Both the position numbers and the translations under genes were made by a program. The notes under the pieces were generated by a model, which saw only the letters and a list, made by a program, of their open reading frames with translations, searched no databases and was not told where the DNA came from. Of a DNA stretch of 64,000 bases, positions 35,022-43,014 are shown piece by piece (positions within the stretch are counted from its first letter, which is position 1; every line of letters starts with the position of its first letter). The DNA is from Lentzea pudingi (lineage in GTDB: Bacteria; Actinomycetota; Actinomycetes; Mycobacteriales; Pseudonocardiaceae): NCBI RefSeq assembly GCF_014646255.1, contig NZ_BMNC01000007.1, positions 39,725 to 103,724 of the forward strand, given 5' to 3'.

Positions 35022-35603
35022 TCACGCGTGACGCGAAAGAGCCGAACGGAGCATCCTGCCCGCGACGCCACGCGGATCGGACCTGAGCTCGATGAACGAG
35101 TTGACCACCGAACCGTCCACGATGGCCATCATCTCCTCGACCCCGTCGCTGTCGATGTCACGACCGGTCCGGGCGACGACGTCGGCGATCAGCTCGCGCA
35201 GCTCGGTCGACAGCACGCGCATCACCGGCCGCAGGTACGGGCGGCGGCCGGTGGCGACGAGGCGTTCGTAGCGCAGCAACACCGTTTCGAGGTCGGTCAT
35301 GCTCTCGCCGATCAGCAGGTCGAGCATGAACTCGACGAGCTCGTCGTCGGTCATCTGCTCCCGGATCTCCGAGAGCCTCTGCCGGAACAGCGCCAGCTCG
35401 CTGCGGCCGTGGAACTCGACGGCCGCCGTGATCAGCTCGTCCAGCGAGTCGAAGTAGTACGTGGTCGACGCGAGCGGCAGACCTGCGCGTTCGGCGACCG
35501 CGCGGTGCCTGACCGCGTCGAAGCCGCCCTCCGCGAACAGGCCGGACGCGGCCTCCACGAGCGCCTGCCGCCGGCGCTCACCCTTGGGAGTTGCTGCTGT
35601 CAT
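35022..35603 (-). CDS. TetR-family transcriptional regulator
   Basis: 193 residues. The N-terminal TetR helix-turn-helix reads ERRRQALVEAASGLFAEGGFDAVRHRAVAERAG-like in order (ASGLFAEGGFDAVRHRAVAE; LPLASTTYYFDSLDELI), and the C-terminal helical ligand domain includes a TetR_C-type pattern (MLDLLIGESMTDLETVLLRYE). It lies between the two ECF cassettes, on the same strand. The target is unknown; no divergent partner gene. Confidence 0.9.
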   Translation of the reverse strand: MTAATPKGERRRQALVEAASGLFAEGGFDAVRHRAVAERAGLPLASTTYYFDSLDELITAAVEFHGRSELALFRQRLSEIREQMTDDELVEFMLDLLIGESMTDLETVLLRYERLVATGRRPYLRPVMRVLSTELRELIADVVARTGRDIDSDGVEEMMAIVDGSVVNSFIELRSDPRGVAGRMLRSALSRHA

Positions 35604-35630
35604 GGTCGAGCCAGGGTACTGGGCGGGCGG

Positions 35631-36308
35631 TCAGAACTTCGGGGCCAGTGCGTCCGCGAACCGCTTGGCCTGGCCTTTCAGCTCTCCGTCGCCCTGCGTG
35701 AACACGTAGAGGTCCTGGCCCTTCGCGGTCTTCCGCTTCTCCGTGCCGGACGGGGCTTCGAACGACTGCGGCGTGACGATCGCGGTGATCGTCAGCCCGT
35801 CGATCACGAACGCGGCCGAGCGGGAGTCGGTGGAGCACGTCAGCGTGGGCGCTTCGGCGGAGGTCGGTGAGACCGAAAGCTCGTCGGCGAGGGCGTCAGC
35901 GAGCTCTCGGTCCACACCTGCACAGCCCTGCACTGTGCCTTCACTGGTACCAAGACCAGTGCTTCCCGGCGTCGGCGCGTCCCCCTGCGTGGACTTGCCT
36001 TCACCGGAGAAGTTCGTGGGAGGCGGTTGTGCCTCCAGCACGGTCATCGGGGATTGTGCCGCGTTGTCCTGCGTCTGCCCAGAACCCGCGGCGTTCCCAC
36101 CGCCCGTGTCGTGGCTTACCCAGCTGTTCGCGGCGAAAACCCCGCCGAAGCCGAGCACCACGACGAAGGCGGTGCCGGCGGCGATCGAGTTGCGCCGGCG
36201 CACCGCGGCCCGGCGGGAGGCCTTGCGGACGTCGCCCGCGTCGAAGGACGCCGGTGGTGCGTCGTGTGCGGCGTCGCGGAACAGGTCCGCGAGCTTCTGC
36301 TCGTCCAT
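35631..36308 (-). CDS. membrane protein paired with ECF sigma factor (likely anti-sigma) 2
   Basis: 225 residues. A short cytosolic N-terminus (DEQKLADLFRDAAHDAPPASFD), a basic RRAAVRRR patch, one TM helix (SIAAGTAFVVVLGFGGVFAA), a Ser/Thr/Gly linker and an outer domain with two Cys (VQGCAGVDRELA, LTCSTDSRSA). It is 32 bp downstream of an ECF sigma gene. Same plan as the protein at 33676-34434 but with little sequence identity beyond that. Confidence 0.6.
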   Translation of the reverse strand: MDEQKLADLFRDAAHDAPPASFDAGDVRKASRRAAVRRRNSIAAGTAFVVVLGFGGVFAANSWVSHDTGGGNAAGSGQTQDNAAQSPMTVLEAQPPPTNFSGEGKSTQGDAPTPGSTGLGTSEGTVQGCAGVDRELADALADELSVSPTSAEAPTLTCSTDSRSAAFVIDGLTITAIVTPQSFEAPSGTEKRKTAKGQDLYVFTQGDGELKGQAKRFADALAPKF

Positions 36309-36340
36309 CTACGTCCTCCTCTCGCTGGTCACAACGCCGG

Positions 36341-36859
36341 TCATGAGGCCGGTCGCAGGTCGTCGATGGTGTCGCCCAGAGCTTCCCGCAGCGCCGCCAG
36401 CCCGCGCGCGGTCTGACTCTTCACAGTTCCTTCCGAGCACTTCAGCGCCTCGGCCGTGGCCGTGACGTCGAGGCCCTCGAGGAACCTCAGCACGAGCACG
36501 GCCCGTTGCCTGGGCGGGACCCTGCGCAGACCCTTCATCAACGCCTCGCGCGTCGCGACCGTCTCGCCGATCTCGTTGTCCGTCGCCGGTGACTCGGGCA
36601 TCTCGTCGGTGAACTTCTCGCGCCGCCACGGACGGCGTGACTCGTCGATCACCGCACGCACGACACTGCGCCGGACGTAGGCGTCGAGAGCCTGCTTGTC
36701 CCGGATCTTCCGCCACCTCCTGTGCAGTGCCACGAACGCCGTCTGCGCGAAGTCGTCAGCGCGGTGCCAGTCGCCGCACAGCAGGTATGCCGTTCGGCGC
36801 ACGGCCTCACGGCGAGCCACGAAGTACTCCGCGAACTCCTGCTCGTCGCGCTGATCCAC
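36341..36859 (-). CDS. SigE-family ECF RNA polymerase sigma factor 2
   Basis: 172 residues, clearly related to the sigma factor at 34431-34964: RRTAYLLCGDWHRADDFAQ, RKIRDKQALDAYVRRSVVRAV and VPPRQRAVLVLRFLEGL, then CSEGTVKSQTARGL. The GTG at 36859 (VDQRDEQEF) is used because the upstream in-frame residues are not family-like. A GCAACC-N17-CGTC promoter lies 40 nt upstream. Confidence 0.9.
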   Translation of the reverse strand: MDQRDEQEFAEYFVARREAVRRTAYLLCGDWHRADDFAQTAFVALHRRWRKIRDKQALDAYVRRSVVRAVIDESRRPWRREKFTDEMPESPATDNEIGETVATREALMKGLRRVPPRQRAVLVLRFLEGLDVTATAEALKCSEGTVKSQTARGLAALREALGDTIDDLRPAS

Positions 36860-36899
36860 GCGGACTGCTCTCCGCTCGTTCCTCGAGTTGCACTGACAG

Positions 36900-36926
36900 G
36901 ACGGAAACCGATGCGCCAACGGTTGC
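36900..36926 (-). promoter_or_regulatory. ECF-type promoter, likely autoregulatory (set 2)
   Basis: On the minus strand GCAACC (36926-36921), 17 nt, then CGTC (36903-36900). It shares the -35 sequence and spacing class with the promoter of set 1. Confidence 0.45.
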
Positions 36927-36979
36927 ACGAACCATCGGAGAGAGCTACATCACCCCCTCGGTCGTTCACCTGATGTGAT

Positions 36980-37984
36980 GTGATCGAGGCTGTGACCCCC
37001 ATTGACCTGCGCTCGGACACCGTCACCAAGCCCGATGAGGCCATGCGCCGGGCGATGGCCGCGGCCGAGGTCGGCGACGACGTGCTGGACCACGACCCGA
37101 CCATGGCCGCCCTGGAGGAGCGGGTGGCGTCGTTGCTCGGCGTCGAAGCCGCGCTCTGGGTCCCCTCCGGTTCGATGGGCAACCTCATCGCCCTGTACCT
37201 GCACCTGTCGCGCGGGGACCGGTTCCTCGCTCCTCTCGGCGCGCACGTGCTGGACGCCGAGCTCGGGACCGCCGCGTGGCTGGCCGGCGGGATGCCGCAC
37301 GCGCTGCACGACGTTTCGCCTTCGTCGGTGCTCGCTGCCGCTGGTGGCGAGTCCCCTTACTACGGGCTGCGCACGACGTTGCTGTGCCTGGAGAACACGC
37401 ACAACGCGTCCGGTGGCACGGTGACCTCCGTCGACGACCACGCCGCCCTGGTCGCCGCCGCCCGGTCCGCGGGGCTCGCGGTGCACCTCGACGGGGCCCG
37501 GCTGTGGAACGCGTCGGTCGCCCTCGGGGTGCCGCTGACGTCGCTGACCCTGGGGGTCGACACGGTGCAGGTGTGCCTGTCGAAGGGGCTCGGCGCGCCG
37601 GTCGGATCGGTGGTGGCCGGCTCCGCGTCGTTCGTGGTGGAGGCCCGTCGTGTCCGGAAGATGCTGGGCGGCGGGGTCCGGCAGGGCGGTGTGCTGGCGG
37701 CCGCGGGTCTAGTCGCGCTCGACCGGATCGACCGCCTGGCAGCCGATCATTCCAATGCCAATGGATTGGCTTCCGGGTTGAGGGCGCTGGGCTGGGAGGT
37801 GGACGAGCCCGCCACGAACATCGTGCTGGCGTCGGTGCCCGACCTGGACAAGACGCTGCTGTCGCTGCGCGACGTCGGCGTTCTGGCCAGTCCCATGTCA
37901 GGCAAGGTTCGGTTCGTGACGCACGGCGACGTGGACTCGTCCGACGTCGCCGAGGTGCTTCGTCGCCTGCGAGAGGACGTCTAG
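36980..37984 (+). CDS. low-specificity L-threonine aldolase
   Basis: 334 residues, PLP fold-type I. DLRSDTVTKPDEAMRRAM and AEVGDDVLDHDPTMAALEE are the family opening; ENTHNASGGTV, HLDGARLWNA and the PLP-Lys motif CLSKGLGAPVGS follow. It splits threonine or allo-threonine into glycine and acetaldehyde. The start is a GTG at 36980. The following HAD gene begins directly after its stop (TAG-ATG), so the two are co-transcribed. Confidence 0.92.
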   Translation: MIEAVTPIDLRSDTVTKPDEAMRRAMAAAEVGDDVLDHDPTMAALEERVASLLGVEAALWVPSGSMGNLIALYLHLSRGDRFLAPLGAHVLDAELGTAAWLAGGMPHALHDVSPSSVLAAAGGESPYYGLRTTLLCLENTHNASGGTVTSVDDHAALVAAARSAGLAVHLDGARLWNASVALGVPLTSLTLGVDTVQVCLSKGLGAPVGSVVAGSASFVVEARRVRKMLGGGVRQGGVLAAAGLVALDRIDRLAADHSNANGLASGLRALGWEVDEPATNIVLASVPDLDKTLLSLRDVGVLASPMSGKVRFVTHGDVDSSDVAEVLRRLREDV

Positions 37985-38581
37985 ATGCGCTGGATCGTGT
38001 TCGACTTCGGCGAGGTCATCAGCCAGAGGAACCCGGCACGGCCCGCGATGGCCGCGCGGCTCGGGGTGTCGTTCGACGACTTCGAGGCCGTGTACTGGGA
38101 CCGTGACGCGTACGACCGGGGCGGGTCCGACGCCGAGTACTGGGGGCGGATCGGTTCCGCGCTGGGGGTGTCGCTCGACGACGAGCTCGTGCGCGAGCTG
38201 ACCGCCATGGACAACGCGGGCTGGCTCGACGACCCGGTGCTGCAGACCGTCGCGCTGGTCGAGGACCTGTCCGCGCTGGGGGTTCCGCTCGCGTTGCTGT
38301 CGAACGCGCCGTCGACGTTCGGGCGGCTGGCCGAGAAGACGCCGTGGGCCAAGCACTTCCGGCACCTGATCTTCTCGGGTGACCTCGGGTGCGCGAAGCC
38401 GGACGCGGTGATCTGGGCGCGTGCGGAGGCCGTGATCGGTTCGTCGGACCTGATCTTCTTCGACGACCGGCAGTCCAACGTGGAGGGTGCGTTGACCGCC
38501 GGCTGGGACGCGCGCCTGTGGACGTCAGCCGCTGCTGCGCGTGCCGAGCTCCTTGCGGAGTTCGGCGATCTCGGTCCTTAG
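37985..38581 (+). CDS. HAD-superfamily hydrolase
   Basis: 198 residues. Motif I is VFDFGEV (nucleophile Asp; Gly in place of the second Asp, as in FDFGGV-type HADs), motif II LLSNAPS, motif III Lys in GCAKPDAVIW, motif IV FFDDRQSNVEGA. A small alpha-helical cap lies between I and II. Substrate unknown. It starts with no gap after threonine aldolase, and its last 57 bp overlap the convergent ion-channel gene. Confidence 0.85.
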   Translation: MRWIVFDFGEVISQRNPARPAMAARLGVSFDDFEAVYWDRDAYDRGGSDAEYWGRIGSALGVSLDDELVRELTAMDNAGWLDDPVLQTVALVEDLSALGVPLALLSNAPSTFGRLAEKTPWAKHFRHLIFSGDLGCAKPDAVIWARAEAVIGSSDLIFFDDRQSNVEGALTAGWDARLWTSAAAARAELLAEFGDLGP

Positions 38582-39250
38582 GTTCCGGAGTTCCTGCGCG
38601 GTCTCGAGCTCTGCTTCCTCGACGCCGCGCAGCTTCTCCACGAGCCAGCTGGCGATCGTGCCGGTGATGACACCGAGCAGGGCGATGCCGCCGACCATGA
38701 GCAGCCCGGCGACGAGCCGCCCCTCACCCGTGACGGGGTAGCGGTCGCCGTAGCCGACCGTCGACATGGTGGTCAGCGTCCACCACAGCGCGTCGCCGAA
38801 CGTGGTGATGCTGGCGTTTTCCGCGTGCCTTTCCGCGTCGAGCACCGCGAGGCTCGCGCAGAACGCGACGATTGTCGTCACGCCCGCGACGTAAACGCTG
38901 ACGCGTTGTCTGATCTTGTGCTGGAACTTCTTGTTCAGCAGCGTGACGACCGTGATCAACCTGAGCACCCTGAGCTGCCGCACCATCGGCAGAACGACCG
39001 CGGCAAGATCGAAAAGGTGGGTGCGCAGGAATTTCAGCTTGTTCTGGGCCAACGTGATCCTGGTGACGAACTCCGCCGCGAACAGCGCCCAGATCAGCCA
39101 CAACGCGATCTCCAGAGGCACGTGCATCGCCCCGTGATCGTCGAAGACCTGCCACGCGTAGGCGGCGAGAAAAACTCCGGCGAGTGCCGTCAACGGCCAC
39201 TCGACCTTTCGTTCCCACCGCTCGAGGCGGGCCTCGTTGGCTAACAACAC
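38525..39250 (-). CDS. voltage-gated-type potassium channel protein
   Basis: 241 residues. Hydrophobic segments match S1-S6 of a six-TM channel, with an S4-like RQLRVLRLITVVTLL holding spaced Arg residues. The pore helix LWWTLTTMSTVGYGDRYPV carries the K+ selectivity filter TVGYGD. A C-terminal coiled-coil (ELETAQELRNLRTEIAELRK) probably drives assembly. No RCK domain is present. The start is a GTG at 39250; it overlaps the HAD gene by 57 bp at the 3' end. Confidence 0.88.
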   Translation of the reverse strand: MLLANEARLERWERKVEWPLTALAGVFLAAYAWQVFDDHGAMHVPLEIALWLIWALFAAEFVTRITLAQNKLKFLRTHLFDLAAVVLPMVRQLRVLRLITVVTLLNKKFQHKIRQRVSVYVAGVTTIVAFCASLAVLDAERHAENASITTFGDALWWTLTTMSTVGYGDRYPVTGEGRLVAGLLMVGGIALLGVITGTIASWLVEKLRGVEEAELETAQELRNLRTEIAELRKELGTRSSG

Positions 39251-39288
39251 CGCCTCATGGTGAGTGGTGCGTTCGCATTAATCCAGAC

Positions 39289-39438
39289 TCATCTCCTGGA
39301 TTTGATCGCACCGTAAGCCGCAGTGCCTGCGAGGAGTAGTCCTCCAATCACAGCGAGCCAGAAAAGGCCTTTCACGACGGCTCCGACGACGGCCAGCACG
39401 ATCCAGATCGCCACCAGCCACCCGATGATCGCCCACAT
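39289..39438 (-). CDS. small hydrophobic membrane protein
   Basis: 49 residues. Two TM segments (MWAIIGWLVAIWIVLAVVGAVV; LFWLAVIGGLLLAGTAAYGA) and a basic end KSRR. A strong GGGGAGG lies about 4 nt before the ATG at 39438, which supports a real gene. Similar tiny hydrophobic proteins are frequent in actinomycetes and often stress-induced; function unknown. The larger frame extending upstream is not coding. Confidence 0.7.
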   Translation of the reverse strand: MWAIIGWLVAIWIVLAVVGAVVKGLFWLAVIGGLLLAGTAAYGAIKSRR

Positions 39439-39497
39439 AGGACCTCCCCTTCCTCGCACTGTGAACGTCCGCCGGCGCTGTTTTGTTGCTCCTGGGT

Positions 39498-40628
39498 TCA
39501 GAGCCAGGCCTTCAGCCGTCGCAGGGCCTCCTCGACGTCCTGCGTGGAGCCCGCGAACGACATCCGGACGAAGTGGTGCCCGTCCACGGGGTCGAAGTCG
39601 ATGCCCGGCACGATCGCGACGCCGGTGTCGGCCAGCAGCCGCTTGCAGAAGTCCATCGAGTCGTCCGTCAGGTGCCGCACGTCCGCGTACACGTAGAACG
39701 CGCCGTCGGCGGGTGCGAGCTTGTCGATGCCGAGGTTCGTGAGGCCTTCGAGCAGCAGGTCGCGGTTCGCCCGGTAGCGCTCGAGGTGCTCGGCCGTCTC
39801 CGCGTACGAGTCCTCGTGGAACGCCTCGACCGCCGCGTACTGCGCCAGTGCGGGCGGGCACAGCGTGAAGTTGCCCGTCAGGCAGTCCACTGCCCTGCGC
39901 AGCCGTTCCGGCAGCAGCATCCACCCGAGCCGCCAGCCGGTCATCGCGAACGCCTTGGAGAACGAGTTGACGACGATGGCGTCCCGGCTGGTCTCCCAGG
40001 CACACCGGAGGGGCTCGCCGTAGCTGATGCCGTGGTAGATCTCGTCGCTGATCAGCTGCACGCCGTTGGCGCCGCACCAGGAGGCGATCGGGTCGACGTC
40101 GGCGACGGTGCCGGTCGGGTTGGCCGGGCTCGCCACGATCACGCCCTTGAGGCCGGGATCGAGCATCTCGACCGTGGGCTGGAAACGCGTCTCCGGGCCG
40201 CACGGCAGCTCGACGACCTCGCAGCCCAGCGCCTTGAGGATGTTGCGGTAGGCCGGATATCCCGGCCGTGCCAGCGCCACCCGGTCGCCCGCGTCGAAGG
40301 CCGACAGGAACGCGAGCGTGAAAGCGCCCGACGAGCCCGTGGTCACCACCACGTCGTCCGCCGACACGTCGAGGTCGTACTGCCGCTTGTAGTGCCCGGC
40401 GATGGCCTGGCGCAGTTCGGGAATCCCGAGCTGCTCGGTGTAGCCCAGCGCGTGCTCGTCGAGGGCCCGTGCGGCGGCCTCCCGCACCGGGCGCGGCGCG
40501 GGGCTCGACGGCTGGCCGGCGGCCAGGGAGATCACGTCGCCGTGCGTCCGCTGCCGGAGCGCGGCAGCGGACAGCACGTCCATGACGTGGAAGGGCGGGA
40601 CGTCGGCGCGGGCGGCCACGGTCAGCAT
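39498..40628 (-). CDS. PLP-dependent aminotransferase class I/II
   Basis: 376 residues. PLP fold-type I: GQPSSPAPRPVREAAARAL, VVTTGSSGAFTLAFLSAFD, ASPANPTGTV, SDEIYHGISYG and the Lys site VNSFSKAFAMTGWRLGW. It resembles aspartate/aromatic aminotransferases; the donor and acceptor are not determined. It lies 20 bp downstream of the transglycosylase gene on the same strand but is probably functionally separate. Confidence 0.92.
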   Translation of the reverse strand: MLTVAARADVPPFHVMDVLSAAALRQRTHGDVISLAAGQPSSPAPRPVREAAARALDEHALGYTEQLGIPELRQAIAGHYKRQYDLDVSADDVVVTTGSSGAFTLAFLSAFDAGDRVALARPGYPAYRNILKALGCEVVELPCGPETRFQPTVEMLDPGLKGVIVASPANPTGTVADVDPIASWCGANGVQLISDEIYHGISYGEPLRCAWETSRDAIVVNSFSKAFAMTGWRLGWMLLPERLRRAVDCLTGNFTLCPPALAQYAAVEAFHEDSYAETAEHLERYRANRDLLLEGLTNLGIDKLAPADGAFYVYADVRHLTDDSMDFCKRLLADTGVAIVPGIDFDPVDGHHFVRMSFAGSTQDVEEALRRLKAWL

Positions 40629-40648
40629 GCCGTCAGGCTAACCGCAGG

Positions 40649-41812
40649 TCAGTACCCCTGGTAGCCGCCGCCCTGGGACATCGCCTTCAGGCCTGGGTGG
40701 CCTTCGAAGCCGCCGTAGCGCGAGAAGGTGTAGCGGACGCCGGCGATGATGTTGTCGATCGGGTTCCAGATGTCGTCGTGGCCGGGCAGCTTGTGCGCGT
40801 TGAACGTCGAGTCGATGCACTGCATGAGGCCCTTGGAGGGCGTGCCGGCCTGGGCGTTGGAGTCCCAGAGGTTGATGGCGTGCGGGTTGCCGCTCGACTC
40901 CTTCTCGATGATCTTCCAGATCTCGTCGATGTTCTCCTCGGTGACCGGGATCCCGTTGGCCTGGAGGATCTTGATGGCCTCGCGGATCCACTCCTCGACG
41001 TTGCCGGGCGGCGGGCTGCCCGAGGGCGGGCCGCCGCTGGAGCCGAGGCCGCCCGCTCCGCCGCCCTCACCTCCACCTCCGCCTCCGCCGCCACCGGAAG
41101 CGCCGCCGCCACCGCCTCCGCCTTGGTTGGTCGGGGCGGGTGCGGGTGCGGGCTGGGAGTCCGATGTGGACGAGGTCTTGGTCGAGTCGTCGGGCGGCGG
41201 GGTCGGGGCCCACTGGACGGGCCTGCCGGGGGCCGGGGTGAAGGACTGGGTGCTGGGGTCCTCGAGCGCCGAGAACTTCGGGGTCAGCGCGCCGGGGCGG
41301 CCCTTCAACGTTCCTGCGGCGGCGTTCACCGCGCTTTCCGCCTGGGAGACAACGGGTCGGGCGTCACTCGTGGCCTCGGCGCAGTAGCTGCGGATGAGGC
41401 TGTCGACGTCCTCCTGTGGCTGGTTGCGGAGTTGCTGGCGGGCTTGACGGGCCCGGCTCAGCAGGTCTTCGCAGATGCGGCTCATCGAGGTCTTCGCGGT
41501 CTCCAACGCGTTCGCGGCCGCCTCCAGGTCGGTCGCGGCGTTGGTGAGCGCTTCGGCCATCGAGGTGCCGCACTTCGTGACGTTGGCCATGTAGGCGACG
41601 AAACCGTCGGCGGACTCGCCCTCCCAGGCGCCGTCGAGCTGTGCGACGGACCGCTGCACGACGTTCGTCTGGTCGCCGCACTTGCCCGCTGCCTGCTTCC
41701 AGCGGTTCGCGATGTCGCGCACGGCCTGCGGTTGTGCGGTCTCGATCTTGTCCGCGAGAGCTGCCAGGTCCGCACCACCTGGCAACGCCGCGACCTCGTC
41801 CATCGCGCTCAC
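40649..41812 (-). CDS. WXG-like domain fused to SLT lytic transglycosylase
   Basis: 387 residues in two parts. The N-terminal 130 residues form a helical hairpin with the WXG motif (LDGAWEGESADGFVAYM) like T7SS substrates. A Pro/Ser/Gly linker follows (about 195-275, including a run of glycines). The C-terminal SLT domain has the catalytic Glu in IIEKESSGNPHAIN, then GLMQCIDSTFNAHK and GVRYTFSRYGG. It cleaves peptidoglycan glycan strands; the helical part suggests T7SS export or anchoring to it. No signal peptide is present, consistent with T7SS rather than Sec. GTG start 1 bp after the upstream WXG-like gene. Confidence 0.8.
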   Translation of the reverse strand: MSAMDEVAALPGGADLAALADKIETAQPQAVRDIANRWKQAAGKCGDQTNVVQRSVAQLDGAWEGESADGFVAYMANVTKCGTSMAEALTNAATDLEAAANALETAKTSMSRICEDLLSRARQARQQLRNQPQEDVDSLIRSYCAEATSDARPVVSQAESAVNAAAGTLKGRPGALTPKFSALEDPSTQSFTPAPGRPVQWAPTPPPDDSTKTSSTSDSQPAPAPAPTNQGGGGGGGASGGGGGGGGGEGGGAGGLGSSGGPPSGSPPPGNVEEWIREAIKILQANGIPVTEENIDEIWKIIEKESSGNPHAINLWDSNAQAGTPSKGLMQCIDSTFNAHKLPGHDDIWNPIDNIIAGVRYTFSRYGGFEGHPGLKAMSQGGGYQGY

Positions 41813-41813
41813 T

Positions 41814-42119
41814 TCAGACCGCCTTCAGGGAGTTCTTGTTGGCTTCCTCGACGTCCGCGACGTTGGTCTGGATCGCGTCGAGCGCGCTTTCCACCTTGCG
41901 CAGCACCTTTTCCGCCGCCTCGAACTCCTGCACGCCGGTTCGGTCCATTGCGGACACTGCGCCGGAAATCGCACCGGAAGAGCCTAGTTTCCCAAAAATG
42001 TCCGGATTGCCGTACTGACCGGAAAAGCCGTCACCGATCGCGCCGAACTGCCCGGCCTGACTGCTCACGGTCGATCGGCACTGTTCCATGGCTTCAGTGT
42101 TCAACTTCGTCGCAGCCAT
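41814..42119 (-). CDS. small WXG-like T7SS protein
   Basis: 101 residues, two helices separated by a Gly/Asn turn (GNPDIFGKLGSSGAISG). No WXG tryptophan is seen. The C-terminal VADVEEANKNSLKAV resembles the end of type VII secretion targets of the EspC/WXG kind. The ATG at 42119 (MAATKLNTEAM) is preferred over a start six codons earlier because GAGGGGG precedes it. It lies just upstream of the transglycosylase gene and may be its partner. Confidence 0.65.
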   Translation of the reverse strand: MAATKLNTEAMEQCRSTVSSQAGQFGAIGDGFSGQYGNPDIFGKLGSSGAISGAVSAMDRTGVQEFEAAEKVLRKVESALDAIQTNVADVEEANKNSLKAV

Positions 42120-42205
42120 GCGCGCCCACCCCCTCAACGTCTATTCACTGACCCTAGAACGAAGTGCGGCGGGCAGTGCGCCGATTCGCTCTTTCGAGAC
42201 GACGA

Positions 42206-42235
42206 TGCCCGCCCGTCGAGTTCGACGGGCGGGCA
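42206..42235 (-). terminator. terminator of the second PE/PPE cassette
   Basis: TGCCCGCCCGTCGA with its perfect 14-bp reverse complement, separated by 2 nt (left arm 42206-42219, right arm 42222-42235), just downstream of the EspG stop on the minus strand. The strongest hairpin seen in the window. Confidence 0.75.
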
Positions 42236-42253
42236 CGTGCGGGGGTTCCGTGA

Positions 42254-42991
42254 TCAGACTTCTTGCAAGAGCTCCCAGATCACCCCGGCGAGCCGATGGT
42301 TGTCGACCGGCGTGATCGTGCACCACTGCCGCCCGTCACTGCTCGGCTTGAGCTGACGGAGATAACGCCCGTTGTGCGTGTCGTGAAAGGACACAACGCG
42401 ACCGGCACGCCGCCCGTTGCGCTGCACCCCGAACTGCCCGCGCGTCGACATGCCGTCGAGCATCCCGGCGAGCTCCTGCGCGTCACCGAGCCGCATTCCC
42501 TGCCGCTCCAGCATGGTGATCATCCGCTGCGCGTCGAGCCCGACGTTCTTGGCAGCACTCACCAACTCGTCGTAGGGAATGCTGATCGACCGCCCGAACC
42601 CGGCGGGCATCTCGCCGGCGACCGACACCGCGGCCTCGGCGAGCGCCGTGCCCCGAGCCTCGATCAACCACATCTCGTCACGGTCCTGCACCGCCAGGAT
42701 TGCCTCGTCCCCGATGGCCGCGGCGAGCCCGCTGATCTGCCGGTCGGCCCAGATCCACAGGTCGATCGACACCTGGTGGTTCGCCAGCAGCGCGAACCCG
42801 TCGGCGAGCTCGGGCACGACCCGCCCGCTGCTCGCCAGCCCGCGCGCCTCGAGCGACTCCCAGGCCCGTTTCACCACCTCGGACTTCTCCGTGTGGGTGA
42901 CGGAGGGAATCCGCGTGTCCAGCGCGACGTGCGCGGCCGGGAGGCGTTGCGCCTCCCAGACCACGGCGAACTCCACTGTGGACAGAACCAC
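42254..42991 (-). CDS. EspG-family T7SS chaperone 2
   Basis: 245 residues. VVLSTVEFAVVWEAQRLP near the start and NGRYLRQLKPSSDGRQWCTITP near the end match the EspG family and align with the same parts of EspG 1 (6809-7615); sequence identity outside these is low, so the two are not recent copies. It should chaperone the PPE-like protein encoded just upstream. The GTG at 42991 is chosen for the AGG before it; a TTG at 43009 would extend the N-terminus by six residues. Confidence 0.82.
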   Translation of the reverse strand: MVLSTVEFAVVWEAQRLPAAHVALDTRIPSVTHTEKSEVVKRAWESLEARGLASSGRVVPELADGFALLANHQVSIDLWIWADRQISGLAAAIGDEAILAVQDRDEMWLIEARGTALAEAAVSVAGEMPAGFGRSISIPYDELVSAAKNVGLDAQRMITMLERQGMRLGDAQELAGMLDGMSTRGQFGVQRNGRRAGRVVSFHDTHNGRYLRQLKPSSDGRQWCTITPVDNHRLAGVIWELLQEV

Positions 42992-43014
42992 AGAACCTGG
43001 TGAGCTCAAGGGAT

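Noticed and set aside
37898..38365. Minus-strand 155-codon frame over the HAD gene
   Set aside because: Arg/Val/His-rich antisense shadow; threonine aldolase and HAD signatures on the plus strand are complete.
41030..41130. Repeat tract of GCC/CCG triplets as a structural DNA element
   Set aside because: It is the codon run for a poly-glycine linker in the transglycosylase gene.
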